Positions 56,376 through 64,000 of a DNA stretch of 64,000 bases are shown here, in pieces. The DNA lies in the NCBI RefSeq assembly GCF_000247645.1, contig NZ_AHWA01000002.1, forward strand, positions 372,001 through 436,000, read 5' to 3'. Each line of letters begins with the position of its first letter. Within the stretch, counting starts at the first letter, position 1. This stretch comes from Salinibacterium sp. PAMC 21357 (GTDB lineage Bacteria; Actinomycetota; Actinomycetes; Actinomycetales; Microbacteriaceae). The translations under genes were made by a program, and so were the position numbers. The notes beneath the pieces were generated by a model. The model did not search any database. It saw only the letters and a program-made list of their open reading frames with translations, and was not told the origin of the DNA.

Positions 56376-57818
56376 CTACTCCGGAAGCGTATAGCTCCTG
56401 ATTCGCCAACCGGCCTCACCCTTCACCAGAAGGATCGAGGCCGGTTGGTCGTTAAGCACCGAGTTGATCGAAAACATGACAGAATCGCCAAGCGATTGTG
56501 AGCTGATCACTTGATCAAGGCCGAAGAGCATTCCATCGTCTAATTCTCCGCCGTCGAGCACGCGACTGATCTCATTAGCATCTGCGACGAAAGCCGGCGA
56601 ATCCTCGTTCTCAACGCTGCGAAGACACTCGATCGACAGATCGCGAAAACACCGTTCGCGCGTTGCTAACAGCTCTCGAACCGCCAGATTCGGGTCAACA
56701 TTAGTTTGGGGATGACCTCGCGGGGCGGCGCTAGTCGGGTTGCCGCTGCTGCTCGGCACGGCAGTTCTCGCTCGCGTCTCCGCGCTTGAGGAACTTTCTG
56801 AGGCGCTAGTCGAGGACAACAACACCATTGTTGCCGCGATAATCGCGACGATCGCCAACGCCCCAAGCACCCATACTCGCGGGCGCACCGGGGCCACCCA
56901 TGCAGCTAAGCGCCGATGAAGAATCTGCGAGCACGAACGCACCGTGCGGATGGCTCTCTCCAATTCTGTCTGGAGCCACGCAGGCAGCCCGAGGATACTG
57001 GTGGGATTTCGCGTCGGCTCCGTCGACTCTGACGCCCCATTTTCCGGCCTACGAAAAACTTCGGAACTTGGCGAATCTGGGCTGTCCTCGGTCGCAACGT
57101 TCTCGGCGAGACGCACGGGTTCCGGCGCCCCTAGGGAGAAAAGTTGCCGCTCGAGCTCAGTAGACCAGTTCGCGCTAGCCGCGAGCCCGGGCGACTGCAG
57201 CGCCCGTTCGCACTGGCTCAACCGCGAAGGGTCTGAGCGATCGGCACGTATAGCGGCAAGGACCCCAGCGGTCACCCGAAGAAGAGCGTCTACGTCTAAG
57301 CGCACTTCGGCGTCGTTTGATATTTCTACGGGGGCGCGCATCGGTTGAGTGCGAATGGCACCTCCCAGCCCCGTGATCACAGGGCTTCCGGAAGAACGAA
57401 AAATAACACACTCCGGACCAAAATTGCCGTGAATCACTCCATGACGGTGCAATGAAGCGAGCGTGTCGACTAGGGGCACGAGTATTGTTATCGCCTCCCC
57501 TGCCGTGAGGTACGTCCGTGTGCGCAGTAATTTGCCGAGCGTAATTCCCGGAATCCACTCGGAAACAACTACGACGCCCCCATCGCTTGCGCTCGCAATG
57601 TCGTCTACCGCTGTGAGGTGCTCGCTAGCGATCCGTGTCATAGCGTCACACTCGGCGTGCACGCTCGCGGACGACACCCCGGACCGGTACACCGTGAGAA
57701 CGATGGGCTCAACCCCCTCCGCCGCCGGCTCTGCAGGTTGCGCCAGCAGGGTGTATGCGCGCGCTGATTCGGCCACTGTTCGCACAACTCGATAGCCGGC
57801 GATAGTTTGATTGTTCAC
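56376..57818 (-). CDS. Transmembrane pseudokinase
   Basis: 480 residues from GTG 57818; longer upstream starts would run into lipB. The N-terminal kinase-like domain (5-200) has IAGYRVVRTVAE and LVDTLASLHRHGVIHGNFGPECVIF. The catalytic HRD loop is HGN (130-132), the DFG motif is replaced by TGLGG (149-153), and the beta-3 Lys is missing (LTVYR), so catalysis is not expected. A disordered linker, one TM (315-335, VWVLGALAIVAIIAATMVLL) and an extracytoplasmic domain of about 140 residues ending GEAGWRIRSYTLPE follow. This resembles Ser/Thr-kinase-like scaffold proteins of the actinobacterial envelope. Confidence 0.8.
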   Translation of the reverse strand: MNNQTIAGYRVVRTVAESARAYTLLAQPAEPAAEGVEPIVLTVYRSGVSSASVHAECDAMTRIASEHLTAVDDIASASDGGVVVVSEWIPGITLGKLLRTRTYLTAGEAITILVPLVDTLASLHRHGVIHGNFGPECVIFRSSGSPVITGLGGAIRTQPMRAPVEISNDAEVRLDVDALLRVTAGVLAAIRADRSDPSRLSQCERALQSPGLAASANWSTELERQLFSLGAPEPVRLAENVATEDSPDSPSSEVFRRPENGASESTEPTRNPTSILGLPAWLQTELERAIRTVRSCSQILHRRLAAWVAPVRPRVWVLGALAIVAIIAATMVLLSSTSASESSSSAETRARTAVPSSSGNPTSAAPRGHPQTNVDPNLAVRELLATRERCFRDLSIECLRSVENEDSPAFVADANEISRVLDGGELDDGMLFGLDQVISSQSLGDSVMFSINSVLNDQPASILLVKGEAGWRIRSYTLPE

Positions 57819-57928
57819 CGGGCAAGCATGCTGCCGGAGTCGCACTGGCCAAGACGAGGCGGTGAAACTTGTGCACAGATTGTGGCCCGAGGGTCGCTCG
57901 AGGACGGGCATCATTTTCGGATCATATT

Positions 57929-58567
57929 GTGATCGAATTTGTGGTCGCGGGGCTAAGCGCCAACTCCGTGCCATACAACGAAGCATTAACGCTTCAACGC
58001 GCACTCCATCAGTCTGTAGTCACCGGGCAATCGCCCAACACAGTTCTATTTCTCGAGCATCCCAGCGTATATACGGCTGGCAGGCGAACTGAAGTAGACG
58101 AGCGACCGGTTGACGGTACTCCCGTTGTCGATGTTGATCGCGGGGGAAAGATCACCTGGCACGGACCAGGGCAGTTGGTCGTGTATCCCCTCGTTCGGCT
58201 GCCGGAACCTGTCGACGTCGTTGGCTACGTGCGATTGCTAGAGAACGCGATCATTGTCGCTCTGCTCCAACTGGATATCGCTGCTCATCAAGTCGACGGT
58301 CGTTCTGGCGTCTGGTTCACCCCTCTCCAATCGACGACTCCAGAAAAGGTGGCAGCCATTGGCGTGCCTGTGTCGCACGGCGTCACGATGCACGGGTTTG
58401 CGCTCAACTGCAACAACAGCCTCGCGGCTTACGACAAGATCGTTGCCTGCGGCATCCGCGACGCCGGTGTGACAACACTGACACGGATCGCTGGCCGCGA
58501 AATTACCCCAACAGAGATAGTTGCGACCGTTCAGCCACACCTAGAGATTGCGCTGGACAATTTATGA
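57929..58567 (+). CDS. lipB: Octanoyl-[acyl-carrier-protein]:protein N-octanoyltransferase
   Basis: 212 residues from GTG 57929 (MIEFVVAGL). It moves octanoate from ACP to lipoyl-domain Lys. Family motifs: [33 protein letters not shown], catalytic Lys140 in EKVAAIGV and the nucleophile Cys174 in KIVACGI. About 110 bases upstream it shares a divergent promoter region with the pseudokinase gene. The TGA overlaps the lipA ATG by four bases. Confidence 0.95.
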   Translation: MIEFVVAGLSANSVPYNEALTLQRALHQSVVTGQSPNTVLFLEHPSVYTAGRRTEVDERPVDGTPVVDVDRGGKITWHGPGQLVVYPLVRLPEPVDVVGYVRLLENAIIVALLQLDIAAHQVDGRSGVWFTPLQSTTPEKVAAIGVPVSHGVTMHGFALNCNNSLAAYDKIVACGIRDAGVTTLTRIAGREITPTEIVATVQPHLEIALDNL

Positions 58568-59570
58568 ACGACTCCGTAAGCAAAAGTCATCCTTCCGATG
58601 GCCGCAAGCTCTTAAGACTCGAAGTGCGTAACTCCGCCGTGCCGATCGAGAGAAAGCCGCCGTGGATTCGCACCGTGGAAAAGATGGGCCCGGAATATCG
58701 CGACCTCGACAAATTAGTCAAAGATAGTTAGCTCGATACTGTGTGCCAACAAGCCGGATGCCCCAATATTTTCGAGTGTTGGGGAGACCGTGAGGCTACC
58801 TTCCTGATTGGTGGCAGCCAGTGCACGAGGCGATGTGACTTTTGTCAGATCGACACGGGAAAGCCCGCGGATTACGACCGCGACGAGCCACGGCGGGTTG
58901 CAGAATCAGTAGCGACGATGAAACTGCGGTACGCGATGTGACCGGGGTCGCGCGCGACGACCTGCCCGATGAAGGGGCGTGGCTTCACGCTGAAACGGTT
59001 AGACAAATTCATCTCAAAAATCCGGGAACCGGCGTAGAGATTCTGGCCACCGATTTCTCTGGAAACCCAGACCTTCTGGCTGAGGTATTTGAGCCACGGC
59101 CCGAAGTCTTCGCCCATAATGTCGAGACTGTCCCCCGTATCTTCAAGCGAGTGCGACCGGGCTTTCGCTACGAACGCTCGCTCGATGTCATCCGGCAAGC
59201 CCACAGCGCCCAATTAGTCACTAAATCGAACCTCATTCTTAGGATGGGCGAGGAGGCAGAAGAGGTAATCGCAGCGCTAACCGACCTACATAATGCGGGA
59301 ACAGACATCATTACCATCACGCAATATCTCCGGCCCAGCCCGAGGCACATGCCGGTAGCCAGGTGGGTCCGGCCCGAAGAGTTCATCGAATTCAGTAAGG
59401 CAGCAGAAGAGATCGGCTTTCTCGGCGTGCTCGCTGGCCCGCTCGTGCGTTCGAGTTATCGAGCTGGTCGATTGTGGGCCCGTTCGATGGCGAGAAAAGG
59501 CCACAAATTGCCGGAGGCGCTCGCGCATCTCGCCGACGACACTTTTGACTTCGCTCAGGCCTTATCCTAG
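58564..59570 (+). pseudogene. lipA: Lipoyl synthase, broken by a stop codon and a one-base deletion
   Basis: Reads as lipA in three pieces. Piece 1 (ATG 58564, coupled to lipB) ends at an in-frame TAG 58729-58731. Piece 2, same frame, carries the auxiliary-cluster Cys of [14 protein letters not shown] and the radical-SAM CTRRCDFC, then hits TGA after KLRYAM. Piece 3 (in a shifted frame from about 58936, where GCGATGTGACC replaces GCGACTGTGACC) continues [43 protein letters not shown] and the final [10 protein letters not shown]. Restoring one base gives 335 codons apart from the TAG. Changes at usual glycines (MGLRY to MKLRY; LILGMGE to LILRMGE) suggest real decay. Confidence 0.9.
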
Positions 59571-59574
59571 AAGC

Positions 59575-60282
59575 ATGGCACGCAGAGAAAAGACGACGAA
59601 GGCTCCGAAAGAACCAGGCCGCATCAAGCAGATGTATCAGGTCTTCCAAATGACGAGGCGGTATGACAACCTCGCAATTTGGTTCTTCCTGCTTGCATTC
59701 CTTCTGCCGATATTCGTCGGGCTAGCTCTAGCATTCATCCTGTCCACTGGCAACGTACTGGGCTTCGTGCTCTACATCGTCGCTGGCGTCATGGCCGGTC
59801 TGCTTGCCTTCCTCATTGTGTTGGGTCGTCGTGCTGAGCGTGCCGCCTACTCTCAAATCGCAGGTCAACCCGGAGCCGTGGGTGCTGTTCTGAAGAGCTC
59901 GCTTCGACGCGGATGGGCTGCAAGTGAGATGCCCGTCGCCATCAGCCCCAAAACTCAAGACGCCGTCTACCGCGCTGTCGGCAAGGGCGGAATTGCTCTC
60001 ATCGGTGAGGGCCCGCGCAGTCGCACTCAGAAGATGCTGGAAGACGAGCGCCGCAAGATGGTGCGCTTTCTTCCCAACGTTCCCGTGCACTTTATTTATG
60101 TTGGACCAGACGCGGACTCGGTGGCCCTGCACAAGCTAGCGCCAGCCCTTGGTCGTTTGAAGAACGTTCTTCGCAAGCCCGAGATTCTCGCAATCTCGAA
60201 CCGTCTCAAGTCACTCGACAAGAATGGCTTGCCCATCCCCAAGGGGATCGACCCGATGAAGGCGCGAGCACAGCGCGGCTAA
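59575..60282 (+). CDS. DUF4191 domain-containing membrane protein
   Basis: 235 residues from ATG 59575, five bases after the lipA stop. A basic N-terminus (ARREKTTKAPKEPGRIKQMYQVFQM) precedes two close TM helices (about 35-85), then a cytoplasmic domain with QPGAVGAVLKSSLRRGW, VYRAVGKGGIALIGEG and a basic C-terminus. DUF4191 regularly follows lipA in actinobacteria. Function unknown. Confidence 0.92.
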   Translation: MARREKTTKAPKEPGRIKQMYQVFQMTRRYDNLAIWFFLLAFLLPIFVGLALAFILSTGNVLGFVLYIVAGVMAGLLAFLIVLGRRAERAAYSQIAGQPGAVGAVLKSSLRRGWAASEMPVAISPKTQDAVYRAVGKGGIALIGEGPRSRTQKMLEDERRKMVRFLPNVPVHFIYVGPDADSVALHKLAPALGRLKNVLRKPEILAISNRLKSLDKNGLPIPKGIDPMKARAQRG

Positions 60283-60339
60283 GCCAGCCGGCCCGGGCAA
60301 GAACCCGCGCAAATAGACGGGAAGCTGTCGCGATCGTTA

Positions 60340-60372
60340 GCTAGCGACGCACGAGGGCTAGCGACGCACGAG
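60340..60372. repeat. Tandem duplication at the 3' end of the RDD gene
   Basis: GCTAGCGACGCACGAG occurs twice (60340-60355 and 60357-60372) with one G between, so the unit is 17 bases. The upper copy encodes the last residues and TAG stop of the RDD gene on the minus strand; the other lies just beyond the stop. It appears to be a recent replication-slippage duplication without effect on the protein. Confidence 0.85.
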
Positions 60373-60762
60373 AAGTGTCCCGGCGAGCCGGTCGTGCATG
60401 CCGCGCTGGTCAGTGTCCCAGATCACGGCCGGAATCACGAGCGCCAGAAGCAAGGTGCGCACAATGGGGCGCCAAACACCGAGGTAGCCCCCAGCGAGGG
60501 GAACGACCCGCAACCCGGTGATGAGATGGCCGAAACTGCCGTTCGCGGTGAGCAACAGCACGATTTGTGCCGCGACGAAAACTCCCATTGTTGCGAAGGC
60601 GTCGTAGTCGAAAAATGCGATCGAAACGACAACGGCAAAAGCCCAATCGATAGCGATCGCCACCAGACGACGACCAAGACGGCCAATCGATCGTGGGCCC
60701 TCTGCCGGAAGCCCGATTCGTTTGCCCGGCCATTGATCGCTAGATGATTGCTGCTGATTCAC
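60358..60762 (-). CDS. RDD family membrane protein
   Basis: 134 residues. Named for conserved Arg and Asp residues: SIGRLGRRLVAIAIDWAFAV starts the domain, and DTDQRGMHDRLAGTLLV ends it. Three TM segments (LVAIAIDWAFAVVVSIAFF; MGVFVAAQIVLLLT; TLLLALVIPAVIW). The role in actinobacteria is unknown; ion or solute transport has been proposed for some members. Convergent with DUF4191 and divergent from glnA. Confidence 0.9.
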   Translation of the reverse strand: MNQQQSSSDQWPGKRIGLPAEGPRSIGRLGRRLVAIAIDWAFAVVVSIAFFDYDAFATMGVFVAAQIVLLLTANGSFGHLITGLRVVPLAGGYLGVWRPIVRTLLLALVIPAVIWDTDQRGMHDRLAGTLLVRR

Positions 60763-60850
60763 CGCTTTAGCCTAACGAACCGCAGCTGCGTAACATGCCC
60801 GAAACAATTCGGTGATGCACGCGAAATCCGTCTTCTGTACCCTAAGAGAT

Positions 60851-60866
60851 GGTTGTAACGACAACC
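60851..60866. promoter_or_regulatory. Inverted repeat in the glnA leader
   Basis: GGTTGT-AACG-ACAACC, six-base arms, 34-49 bases before the glnA ATG. It could be a small leader hairpin or an operator (GlnR-type sites contain GTNAC half sites, and GTAAC is present). Weak evidence. Confidence 0.3.
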
Positions 60867-60899
60867 GATCATCAAATGAACCCCTTGGAGTTCCACTCA

Positions 60900-62335
60900 A
60901 TGTCTCATCCGAAGTTTGCTAATTCGTCTGAGGTCCTTGCATTTATCAAGGACACAGACGTGAAGTTCGTCGACATCCGATTTACCGATCTGCCCGGTAT
61001 CCAGCAGCACTTCAACATTCCCGCCGCGGCCGTCGATGAAGACTTCTTCACTGTCGGCCAACTCTTCGACGGTTCATCGATCCGTGGCTTCCAGTCGATC
61101 CATGAGTCTGACCTCCAGTTGATCCCCGACGTCACCACCGCCTACGTCGACCCCTTCCGTGTCGAGCGCACCCTCATCATCATTTTCGACATTTACAACC
61201 CGCGTAACGGCGAGATTTACCCTCGCGACCCCCGCCAGGTTGCCAAGAAGGCCGAAAAGTACCTCACGTCGACCGGCATCGCAGACACCGCATTCTTCGC
61301 CTCTGAAGCCGAGTTCTACATCTTCGACGATGTTCGCTACGAAGTAAGCGCCAACAAGAGCTTCTACGAAGTTGACTCCAGCGAAGGCGCCTGGAACAGC
61401 GGTCGCACGGAGCCTGGCGGAAACCTCGCCAACAAGACCCCCATGAAGGGTGGATACTTTCCCGTCTCCCCCGTCGACCAGCACGCCGACATTCGTGACG
61501 ACATCGTCATGAAGCTTATTGATGTCGGGCTCGAAGTTGAGCGCAGCCACCACGAGGTCGGAACTGCTGGTCAAGGCGAGATCAACTACAAGTTCGACAC
61601 TCTGGTCCACGCCGGTGACGACATCTTGAAGTTCAAGTACATCGTCAAGAACACCGCAAGCGAGTGGGGCAAGACGGCAACGTTTATGCCCAAGCCGATC
61701 TTCGGCGACAACGGTTCAGGAATGCACACCCACCAGTCGCTCTGGAATGACGGCGTCCCGTTGTTCTATGACGAAAAGGGCTATGGCGGGCTCAGCGACA
61801 CTGCTCGCTGGTACATCGGTGGATTGCTCAAGCACGCTCCTGCTGTGCTTGCGTTCACCAACCCGACCGTCAACTCGTACCGTCGCCTGATCCCCGGATT
61901 CGAAGCTCCCGTGAACCTCGTGTATTCGGCAGGAAACCGTTCGGCTTCCATCCGTATCCCGATCACCGGAACGAACCCCAAAGCAAAGCGCATCGAGTTC
62001 CGCGCACCAGACGCATCGGGTAACCCCTACCTCGCGTTTGCTGCTCAGCTCATGGCTGGCCTCGACGGCATCAAGAACAAGACTGAGCCGCACGAGCCCG
62101 TTGACAAGGACCTCTACGAGTTGCCTCCCGAGGAAGCACGCCTAATTCCTCAGGTGCCCGCTTCGCTCGAGATGCCCTGGTGGCTCTTGAAGCTGACCAC
62201 GAGTTCCTCATGGAAGGCAACGTCTTCACCAAGGACCTCATCGAGACGTGGATCGACTACAAGCGTACGAACGAACTGCTTCCGTTCGCACAGCGCCCGC
62301 ACCCGTACGAATACGAACTGTACTTCGGCGTCTAA
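60900..62335 (+). pseudogene. glnA: Glutamine synthetase type I, frameshifted near the C-terminus
   Basis: From ATG 60900 (TTGGAG upstream; [18 protein letters not shown]). Catalytic domain is intact: [64 protein letters not shown] and [12 protein letters not shown]; adenylylation region [10 protein letters not shown] present. After VPASLE the frame shifts: CTCGAGATGCCC where CTCGAGGATGCCC is expected (62171-62172), giving a nonsense tail to 62342. In the other frame lies the true end: [19 protein letters not shown] and YELYFGV, stop 62333-62335. One G restored gives 478 residues. Since glnA is central to nitrogen assimilation, a GG-to-G sequencing error is plausible. Confidence 0.9.
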
Positions 62336-62352
62336 GCGCTAACACAGCACAC

Positions 62353-62386
62353 AATTGGGCCGCATTCTTCGGGATGCGGCCCAATT
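62353..62386. terminator. Terminator after glnA
   Basis: AATTGGGCCGCAT and ATGCGGCCCAATT, perfect 13-base arms with an eight-base loop, 17 bases past the true glnA stop. T-rich/A-rich ends are short, but position and stem strength support it; it may also stop glnE transcripts from the other side. Confidence 0.85.
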
Positions 62387-62590
62387 TGCGTTAAGCGGAT
62401 ACCAAAAGTCGGGCAAGGGGGTTCCCTGCACGGAGCGGGTTCCACTCCGTCAAGACTGCAACCGAGTTGGCTGATCGGGACATCGTAGCTAAAGCGCCAA
62501 AATTCGTAAAAATAGTCTCGTCAAGGACCATATTTTCGCGCGTCCCAGACATTGGCCGTCGCGCTGGACCGCCACGCAGCGCGCTAGAAG

Positions 62591-64000
62591 CTACGAGCGC
62601 ACGGCGTTCGCGACGCCGTAGAAGCGACGCTCGAACACCCGTCGCGCGCGACGAGTCGCCCGAAGATAATCCTCTTCGAGCTTGGTAGCAGACCCGGGTG
62701 GGTACTCCAACATGCGCGCAATGCCTTCAAGCTGGAGACGGTCATTGGGGAGAACATCCGCGGCCTTCGACGCCCATAGAGTGATCGCTGATCGAACGCG
62801 TGACGCCAATATCCACGCTTCGCGCAGTCGGGCAGCATCCGACGCGGTGACCAGCTTCTCCGCCACCGCAGCATCGAGCGCGTCCAACGTTGACGTCGTG
62901 CGCAGCCCCTCAACGCGAGCACCATGCTGCAATTGAAGCAACTGCACAAACCACTCAACGTCGCTAAGCGAACCGCGGCCAAACTTGAGGTGGCGGGAGG
63001 GGTCAGCGGCCTGGGGAAGTCGCTCAGACTCCACTCGGGCTTTGATTCTCTTCACTTCGCGCACATCCTGCGGAGAAATCGATTGCGGGTAGCGCATGCT
63101 GTTTGCCAGCGTTTCAAAGTCATTCAGCAGTGCCACATCGCCCGCTACGCCGCGTGCACGCAACAACGCCTGTGCTTCCCAAGTGAGGGACCAACGAGCG
63201 TAATACGCCTTGTACGAGTCCAGAGAGCGCACGATCGCGCCATTCTTCCCCTCCGGGCGGAGATCAAGATCAAGCTCTAGAGGCAGCTTCACGTCTTCAG
63301 TGATGCGGGTGAGCCCCTTAGCAATCACCTCGGCGCGCTTCGCCGCATCCTCGTTCGCTGCATCAGTGGCACGGTAGACGTACATTACGTCGGTGTCTGA
63401 GCCGAAACCAGACTCCGCTCCCCCGTAACGCCCCATTGCGATCACACCAAACTCGATGCCATCGGGTTCGGGACGAAGAACCGCCAGAGCTCCCTCAAGC
63501 ATTGTCGTGGTCACATCGCTCAACCCGCGGCCCAATTCCTGAATCGTGGTGACCCCGACGATTGAGCCAATAGCGAGACGCAAAACCTCACGGCGACGAG
63601 CTGTGCGCAGCGCGACGCCAGCAGCATCCTCATCACCCTTGTGACGCGCAACGATCGCCCGGGCCTCATCACGCATCACGGCCAACGGTCGCGGACGGAG
63701 CTCTTTCTCATGTTCGAGCCACGCAGCAGCTTCAGGGATGCGTTCGAAAAGCCCACCCACATATTTAGACGCCGACAACACGTGCGTGAGCCGTTCTGCC
63801 GCCCCCGAAGAATCCCGCAGCATTCTTAAGAACCAGTAGGCCTCACCGAGCGCCTCACTCAGGCGACGAAACGCCAGAAGTCCGTAGTCGGGGTCGGCTC
63901 CGTCTGACAGCCACTGCAGCATGACAGGCAGCAACGCCTTCTGGATGGTCGCGCGACGAGAGACGCCACCGGTCAACGCCGCAATGTGCGCAAGCGCGCC
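62591..64000 (-). CDS. glnE: Bifunctional glutamine synthetase adenylyltransferase/deadenylyltransferase, 3' part
   Basis: About 470 C-terminal residues; the frame is open through the window edge, so the gene is partial. The second nucleotidyltransferase domain is recognised by GFGSDTDVMYVYRATDA with two metal-binding Asp, followed by LELDLDLRPEGKNGAIVRSLDSYKAYYARW and the helical segment GRGSLSDVEWFVQLLQLQHG. The ending RRARRVFERRFYG is normal. GlnE switches GlnA activity by (de)adenylylating a Tyr, and lies next to glnA as is usual in actinobacteria. About 200 bases between the terminator and the glnE stop show no gene. Confidence 0.95.
   Translation of the reverse strand, partial: GALAHIAALTGGVSRRATIQKALLPVMLQWLSDGADPDYGLLAFRRLSEALGEAYWFLRMLRDSSGAAERLTHVLSASKYVGGLFERIPEAAAWLEHEKELRPRPLAVMRDEARAIVARHKGDEDAAGVALRTARRREVLRLAIGSIVGVTTIQELGRGLSDVTTTMLEGALAVLRPEPDGIEFGVIAMGRYGGAESGFGSDTDVMYVYRATDAANEDAAKRAEVIAKGLTRITEDVKLPLELDLDLRPEGKNGAIVRSLDSYKAYYARWSLTWEAQALLRARGVAGDVALLNDFETLANSMRYPQSISPQDVREVKRIKARVESERLPQAADPSRHLKFGRGSLSDVEWFVQLLQLQHGARVEGLRTTSTLDALDAAVAEKLVTASDAARLREAWILASRVRSAITLWASKAADVLPNDRLQLEGIARMLEYPPGSATKLEEDYLRATRRARRVFERRFYGVANAVRS

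Overview
The window is a stretch of chromosome from a high-GC Gram-positive bacterium, most likely a member of the Microbacteriaceae (Actinomycetota, Micrococcales). This rests on lineage-typical gene order: sepH-DUF4193-DUF3093-dut-DUF3710-DUF3159-acn-dxs; thrS-HIT-pdxST-yebC-ruvCAB-yajC-secDF-relA; DUF3000 beside RNase D; lpdA-sucB-lipB-lipA-DUF4191-RDD-glnA-glnE; a K/A-rich primary sigma factor; and frequent GTG/TTG starts. GC content looks moderate for the family, as in cold or marine relatives such as Salinibacterium or Rhodoglobus. The genus is a guess.

Layout. 0-2.1 kb: cyclophilin tail, a DUF349 protein and a small antitoxin-like protein. 2.1-15.6 kb: a long minus-strand housekeeping block for stringent response, Sec accessory proteins, Holliday-junction resolution, YebC, PLP synthesis, a HIT protein and ThrRS. 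15.7-19.8 kb: an envelope locus with a ten-segment membrane protein, a processive GT2 with a MshE-N-like front domain, and a lipoprotein. 19.8-20.5 kb: a non-coding or decayed stretch. 20.5-21.0 kb: four tRNAs (Gly, Cys and Val on the minus strand; a second Val on the plus strand). 21.1-28.7 kb: EI24 protein, a degenerate Amt-like protein, ZapE, rhodanese-SufE, an alpha/beta hydrolase, DUF3000 and RNase D. 28.7-32.1 kb: fadA-fadB beta-oxidation operon. 32.2-41.1 kb: dxs, acn, DUF3159, DUF3710, dut, DUF3093, DUF4193, sepH. 41.2-47.4 kb: a nucleotide pyrophosphatase-like protein, convergent topoisomerase IV parC/parE, DUF7455. 47.5-53.3 kb: orphan ATP-grasp protein, CofE-like ligase, primary sigma factor, PAC2 protein, PepA. 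53.4-64 kb: E3 and E2 of the 2-oxoacid dehydrogenase, a pseudokinase, lipB-lipA, DUF4191, RDD, glnA and the 3' part of glnE.

Functional links. E2 and E3 sit beside the lipoate genes they depend on. GlnE, the adenylyltransferase for GlnA, converges on glnA. Rhodanese and SufE together point to sulfur transfer. ruvCAB and secDF form tightly coupled operons with 1-4 nt overlaps.

Most notable. Three core genes are interrupted by what looks like exactly one missing base each: the primary sigma factor (near 49,411), lipA (near 58,936) and glnA (near 62,171). Restoring one base in each gives a full-length family protein (452, 335 and 478 residues). lipA also has an in-frame TAG and changes at usually conserved glycines, so it may be genuinely decayed; the other two look more like sequence error or recent lesions. 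Other points worth attention are an Amt-like membrane protein lacking one pore histidine, a 13-bp palindrome that supplies Shine-Dalgarno sequences for two head-to-head genes, a transmembrane pseudokinase facing lipB, and long 3' antisense overlaps between convergent genes. I found no CRISPR array, prophage or insertion sequence.
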